The translations under genes were made by a program, and so were the position numbers. Below the pieces are notes generated by a model, which ran no database searches, was not told the origin of the DNA, and worked only from the letters and a program-made list of their open reading frames with translations. From positions 1-34,006 of IMG/VR virus record IMGVR_UViG_3300044641_001398: 34,006 nucleotides of DNA; one strand, given 5' to 3'. Below, one piece after another: positions 30,111 through 34,006 of the stretch. Position 1 is the stretch's first letter. Each line of letters begins with the position of its first letter. This DNA is from a virus.

Positions 30111-30560
30111 TTAATAATATACGCGAATCTCTAACAACATCGAACCGTCTAAAATATCATTTGCGCCCGTACTTGATAAATCATCAACATATAAACGAAC
30201 AACGTTGTCACTAAGTCGCGCCGCTGACACCGTATAATCTACGGCCCCCGAAAGTAATGCAATTGTTTTATTTGCCGCAAATGCACCCGTTATTGTTAAA
30301 TCGTAACGCCCTGGGCCAACATAAGACCATGTAGGTGTTCCGCCAAAATCATTTTTAAATTCATTTGACGTTGGCGCGGATGTTCCCGTTTGCGATGGCG
30401 CGTTGTGATAAGATTTATAACCAAGTAAAATTGATTTGGTCACTTTTTTGGATAAATAATCACCTGGGACGCCTTGATATTCGGACGTTTCAAACAATTC
30501 ATATTCCGTTACCGCCGTAAATCGGGATGTTAAATCCGATAATTTTATTGTGTCCGCCAT
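30111..30560 (-). CDS. Small tail/baseplate protein, unknown
   Basis: A 149-residue protein. The start MADTIKLSDLTSRFTAVTEYELFETSEYQGVPGDYLSKKV is typical of short phage attachment domains; the remainder is beta-rich (GRYDLTITGAFAANKTIALL, DNVVRLYVDDL). It lies 9 bases before the adhesin gene and directly after the 302-residue gene, so it is probably a fibre base or adaptor. No named family. Confidence 0.65.
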   Translation of the reverse strand: MADTIKLSDLTSRFTAVTEYELFETSEYQGVPGDYLSKKVTKSILLGYKSYHNAPSQTGTSAPTSNEFKNDFGGTPTWSYVGPGRYDLTITGAFAANKTIALLSGAVDYTVSAARLSDNVVRLYVDDLSSTGANDILDGSMLLEIRVYY

Positions 30561-30561
30561 A

Positions 30562-31470
30562 TTAGTAAAAATTACGTTTAATTATATTTTGTCTTTTGTC
30601 TGTGAATTTGAATTTTGCCGTTCCGTGTTGATTTAATTCAAAAGTAGTGAATTCCTCGATTGAATCGGGATATAATTCCAAACGTCTGAATTGTTCAAAA
30701 TTACATGAACCGTTGTTTGTGACCAATATTCGATTTGCCAATAACCCGTCGTATGTGATTGCGTTCAATAAATTTGACGGCAACATTTTGGTTTCAAGGG
30801 TGTACAAATTGCGTATTTTATCTTGAATTTGCGTGATGTCACGCGCTGAATTTTGATAATTGTCCGTTTCAAATGTTGGTTTTTTATCACCGAAAAACCC
30901 TTCAATTCGGTAACTTTGATACCAATTCATGTTGGTATAATCAAACCCCGAATTCATAATATATCCATTTTGATACGTTTCAATGCGGACCGTTCCGTTT
31001 GCCCTAAATTCTGAATATTGAACACATTCATAAATCAATGAATCTTTATTAATGATGTCACCCAATGAATTGATTTCGGTTTTTATTTGATAATTTCCAA
31101 AACCATAATCATCAAAAACCAATTCCCATTCAAGTTTGTAACCTTTATAATCTGAATTTGATAAATCACCGAAATCGTAAAATGTCCCCAAATCGTTATT
31201 TATTAAGTCAACCAAAAATGAACCATTTTTCCACAACTTCATTGAAATTGTGTCGGTTGATGTAACGCGACGGAATAAAAATGATGTGATGTCGTTTTCC
31301 CACCATTCGCCGCCAACATTGGCGAAAACGCGTTGATAGGGTTCACATTTGCAAAGACACGCGCATTCATCAACACCAACGACCAACGATTCAATTGTTC
31401 GCGCGTTTATTTTTGACGCCAAAACACCTTGGTTCAATGGTGATGAATTTGTTCCAAATATATTTATCAT
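30562..31470 (-). CDS. Putative baseplate protein with alternating-Cys cluster
   Basis: A 302-residue protein. The N-terminus includes four alternating cysteines (CACLCKC at 36-42) that could bind a metal or pair with a partner; the rest is beta-rich with many aromatics (WELVFDDYGFGNYQIKTEIN). No family was recognised. It overlaps the preceding large gene by 4 bases (ATGA) and is 1 base from the next, so it belongs to the tail-tip operon. Confidence 0.65.
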   Translation of the reverse strand: MINIFGTNSSPLNQGVLASKINARTIESLVVGVDECACLCKCEPYQRVFANVGGEWWENDITSFLFRRVTSTDTISMKLWKNGSFLVDLINNDLGTFYDFGDLSNSDYKGYKLEWELVFDDYGFGNYQIKTEINSLGDIINKDSLIYECVQYSEFRANGTVRIETYQNGYIMNSGFDYTNMNWYQSYRIEGFFGDKKPTFETDNYQNSARDITQIQDKIRNLYTLETKMLPSNLLNAITYDGLLANRILVTNNGSCNFEQFRRLELYPDSIEEFTTFELNQHGTAKFKFTDKRQNIIKRNFY

Positions 31471-33950
31471 GGTATTGGTTGCTCTGTTAATTTAATCAAA
31501 CCTTGTTCCGTTATTCGCGGACGACTTAATCCGCCCTCGTCGGTCAAAACGGTATCGGAACCAGGTCCGCCGTATTGTGAACCGCCCAATCGCGCGGACA
31601 ATTTATAATTCGTTGATGGGTTCAATTGTGTGAAATCAATGATTCCCGTCACTTTGACATTCGACGCGGATTGTGTTATTTTTGCCGCCGTGAACCCCGA
31701 TTCGGGAATCAATAAATTGTTTAATAATTGATTTCGCGATGCGATTGATGATAATTCGAAAATTCCATTTTGACCCGCGTTCAATGTTTCCATTCGCAAA
31801 CACGCCCATGGAAAAAGTAAATAACCCGCCCCCGTTGCGGGTGTGAAAACCGCTTCGAATTTTGTGTTTTCATTCTGTAAAATCAAACCCGTTGAACCCG
31901 TTGAAATCAATTGATTGTTGGATTCACGGTATAAATTGATAACACATGACCATTCAGGTGTCAAATTGCCGTCCAATTCATAGTCATGAACATCATTTGC
32001 AGCAAAATGATAACGATATAATGTGTCAATACCAACCGTCCCGTTATTTATTATAATGTCATAAACAATTCGAACATCCCAATCGGGTGACAAATAATAA
32101 TTTGATGACTTGAAATTTTGATTGTTGTTTGGTTGCGTTGAATCGAAAAAATCCGACGGAACATTTGAATTTGCGATGAAATCTTCATAACGAATTTTCC
32201 ATGGTATATAAACATTATATTCCTGAAACGAACCAGGTGATGAATTTCCCATTTCAATGATTGCATTCAAATACGGGTCGCCCGTTTCCAATTGAAACCC
32301 CCTTGGTGTATTGATTGCAATTTGTTGAACACCGTTGATTGTTTGAACACCCGACAAATCGAATGAATATGAATCCAATTCAAACCAACGTTCATCTGCT
32401 GAATTATATCCAATCATTCGGCCCGTTATGCTTGTAATGTTTGCGTTTGGATATTGAATAAAGTTTAATGAACAAATTGCGTTCGACATGATTGCGTCTT
32501 CATTCCATGTCCTAATTGATGAAAATCCCGACGATGCGAATGGATTTTGTGGATGAATCCACAATTGTGATTTTCGTGAAAAACTCATCAATTGATAAAT
32601 ATCCGTGTATAAATCAAAATTGTTCACGTCAACAATTAAATTGACTTTATCGGAATTGACGGCCGTCAATCCCGCCGTTTCAACAATTACAGAAATGCAA
32701 AATTCACCCGATGCCGTCAACCTCAATTGTTCGGTCGCCGTTAATTCAAAATCAAATTCAACGTCGATTTGTGATGTTGAAATAAATGTTGCGGTTAAAT
32801 TGGTGATGTCACCATTTGCAACGGGTGTTGGTGATGTTGAATCACAAACAACACGTTTTTGATAAAACATGAAATTTTCGGCACCATCGGTTGCGATGGT
32901 GTTTGAATATTCGGATTGCGGACACAAATAAAAAACCGAAACAATTAATGCGGTTGTGTTATCAACGAAATTTGCCGCGCTTGTTTCTAATTCAAAACTG
33001 ACCTTGGTTTTTTGTGTTATCAATAAACCGTCCGCGCTAAGTAATGACGACGCGTTTGCATAATCTAAATTTGACGTCGAAAAATTATTTGTGAATCCGT
33101 TAAAATTTTCATTGTAATATGCCACCTCACCGAACAATAAATCATCCGTGAACGAATGAATTGTGTTCGGGTTTGAATTGGCCGTGTTTAAATCCGCCCG
33201 AAAAACATATTTCAACGATTGATTTTGTTGGAAATAGGTCGGGTCAATAATATTTTTAATATTGTTTTGTTCACCATCCAGGAAAAACGGGGTGATGACA
33301 AATTCATGTGTGAAATTGAATGTTTGCGTGTATGTTGTTGATGAAACCTTTGTCACGGTCACAACATCGTTAAAAAACCAACTTCGCGGTTGTCCCAATG
33401 GAATGGCCGAAATTGGTGAACCACTTAATCCATTGGCATAAAAGCCCATTGATGAATTGTCCAACATTGAAACAAAATCCGCGGGTTGACTATTTTCAAC
33501 AATACCATAAAATAATTTTATCGCCGTCAATGATGTGCGTCCCTTTATATTCAAATAACTGAAATTCCCAAATGTTCCCGTTTCCGTTCCGCCCGTGTAA
33601 ACAATTGTTGTATCATTTATGAATGTAATTGTTCCGCCATTAATGGCAACATAATTAGTGATTGCGGGGTCCTCATTATTGGCGTCAAATAAATCGCCAA
33701 TTCTGAAACCGTCATCTATAAATGAACCCGATGAACGCGTGATTGTATTTGTTGTGTTATCAACATTGAAAACATTGAACGGACTGGCTTTTGAATTCCA
33801 TGAAACAATAAATGTGATGTCGCATTTTATTCGTTCACCAATTGAACCCAATAAATGGGTTGCAAAATCGGACGTGTCTGAACCGAAATTTTCGCCATTC
33901 GTCAATTGGTTGAAAAATTTACGACTTGTTACTTGAATCACTTGTCCCAT
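31467..33950 (-). CDS. Large tail/baseplate protein, 827 residues
   Basis: An 827-residue, mostly beta protein with many Asn/Thr/Ser/Phe residues, little charge and no membrane segments. It has several ~100-residue sandwich-like segments (for example LTNGENFGSDTSDF at the start, TFISTSQIDVEFDFELTATEQL in the middle). No motif was recognised. Its start overlaps the small helical gene (stop at 33919, the same as 96) by 32 bases, and its end overlaps the 302-residue gene by 4. It is likely a central baseplate or tail-tip structural protein. One synonymous base differs between the two contig-end copies of its first codons. Confidence 0.75.
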   Translation of the reverse strand: MGQVIQVTSRKFFNQLTNGENFGSDTSDFATHLLGSIGERIKCDITFIVSWNSKASPFNVFNVDNTTNTITRSSGSFIDDGFRIGDLFDANNEDPAITNYVAINGGTITFINDTTIVYTGGTETGTFGNFSYLNIKGRTSLTAIKLFYGIVENSQPADFVSMLDNSSMGFYANGLSGSPISAIPLGQPRSWFFNDVVTVTKVSSTTYTQTFNFTHEFVITPFFLDGEQNNIKNIIDPTYFQQNQSLKYVFRADLNTANSNPNTIHSFTDDLLFGEVAYYNENFNGFTNNFSTSNLDYANASSLLSADGLLITQKTKVSFELETSAANFVDNTTALIVSVFYLCPQSEYSNTIATDGAENFMFYQKRVVCDSTSPTPVANGDITNLTATFISTSQIDVEFDFELTATEQLRLTASGEFCISVIVETAGLTAVNSDKVNLIVDVNNFDLYTDIYQLMSFSRKSQLWIHPQNPFASSGFSSIRTWNEDAIMSNAICSLNFIQYPNANITSITGRMIGYNSADERWFELDSYSFDLSGVQTINGVQQIAINTPRGFQLETGDPYLNAIIEMGNSSPGSFQEYNVYIPWKIRYEDFIANSNVPSDFFDSTQPNNNQNFKSSNYYLSPDWDVRIVYDIIINNGTVGIDTLYRYHFAANDVHDYELDGNLTPEWSCVINLYRESNNQLISTGSTGLILQNENTKFEAVFTPATGAGYLLFPWACLRMETLNAGQNGIFELSSIASRNQLLNNLLIPESGFTAAKITQSASNVKVTGIIDFTQLNPSTNYKLSARLGGSQYGGPGSDTVLTDEGGLSRPRITEQGLIKLTEQPIP

Positions 33951-34006
33951 TTTGTTGTTTTAAATAATTCAACAATTCGTTTCGCGCGTCCATTGCCTTG
34001 GCGATG
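33824..34006. repeat. Terminal direct repeat (circular contig overlap), right copy
   Basis: Same sequence as bases 1-183 with one mismatch (T at 33879, G at 56). It closes the circle. The circular reading places the tail-tip genes next to the tape measure and hub-like genes, as in other siphophages. Confidence 0.93.
33919..34006 (-). CDS. C-terminal fragment of the small helical protein (duplicate of 96-359)
   Basis: These bases repeat the last 28 codons and stop of the 87-residue gene at 96-359, cut by the right edge. It ends in NGTSDSSNKS and overlaps the next start (33950) by 32 bases. It should not be counted separately. Confidence 0.88.
   Translation of the reverse strand, partial: IAKAMDARNELLNYLKQQNGTSDSSNKS

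Noticed and set aside
31456-31463. TATATTTG (minus strand), a -7-like box
   Set aside because: It lies within the first codons of the 302-residue gene; no -33 partner and no gene start a suitable distance downstream.
1-34006. tRNA genes, CRISPR arrays, insertion sequences
   Set aside because: None seen on either strand.

Overview
The window is one circular phage genome opened at an arbitrary point. Bases 1-183 recur as 33824-34006 with a single, synonymous mismatch, so the unique genome is about 33,823 bp. Every gene I can support lies on the minus strand. No integrase, excisionase, reverse transcriptase, tRNA, DNA polymerase or methyltransferase is visible, which suggests a strictly lytic (or at least integrase-free) siphovirus. 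The host is probably a member of Bacteroidota, most likely a flavobacterium. The base composition is AT-rich (mid to upper 30s % GC by eye). Several promoters fit the Bacteroidota pattern TTTG-N19-TAnnTTTG, strong Shine-Dalgarno sequences are mostly missing, and one encoded lipoprotein has a Cys-Lys-Lys-Asp-Glu export signal of the flavobacterial kind.

Read in the direction of transcription (decreasing coordinate, wrapping through the ends), the map is: an early region at 26.1-17.8 kb (small unknown genes, an HTH protein, a Rad50/SbcC-like ATPase, a RecT annealase, a metallo-beta-lactamase-fold protein, a structured intergenic RNA, a DUF1376-type replication protein, small membrane proteins and a lipoprotein); packaging at 17.7-15.2 kb (two small genes, TerS, TerL); head at 15.2-8.2 kb (portal, S78 protease, HK97 major capsid protein, connector, fibre-like protein); tail at 8.0 kb to the left edge (tube protein, small assembly genes, 1253-residue tape measure, hub-like protein), continuing from the right edge at 33.9 to 28.3 kb (baseplate and adhesin proteins, one ending in a DUF1566 domain); and lysis at 28.0-26.2 kb (holin-like proteins, M15-like endolysin, overlapping spanin-like pair). 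Intrinsic terminators follow the capsid gene and sit between the tube protein group and the tape measure group, as expected for boosting capsid and tube protein output.

The most unusual signal is in the early region. Seven early genes, plus the structured RNA locus itself (eight sites), have the same element, A-rich ACCATCAC, 0-2 bases before ATG. The gap at 20898-21164 carries a strong promoter and a roughly 105-nt nested hairpin whose apical loop reads GUGAUGGU, the exact complement of that element. A phage small RNA that pairs with a shared start-site leader on many early mRNAs would explain this. Second, reading the whole window I found no GATC, AGCT, CTAG or CCGG, although most other 4-base palindromes are present. 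That points to strong selection by host restriction systems. Third, an identical 20-bp site occurs upstream of both the portal/head operon and the tail-tube operon, and may be a late-gene control site.
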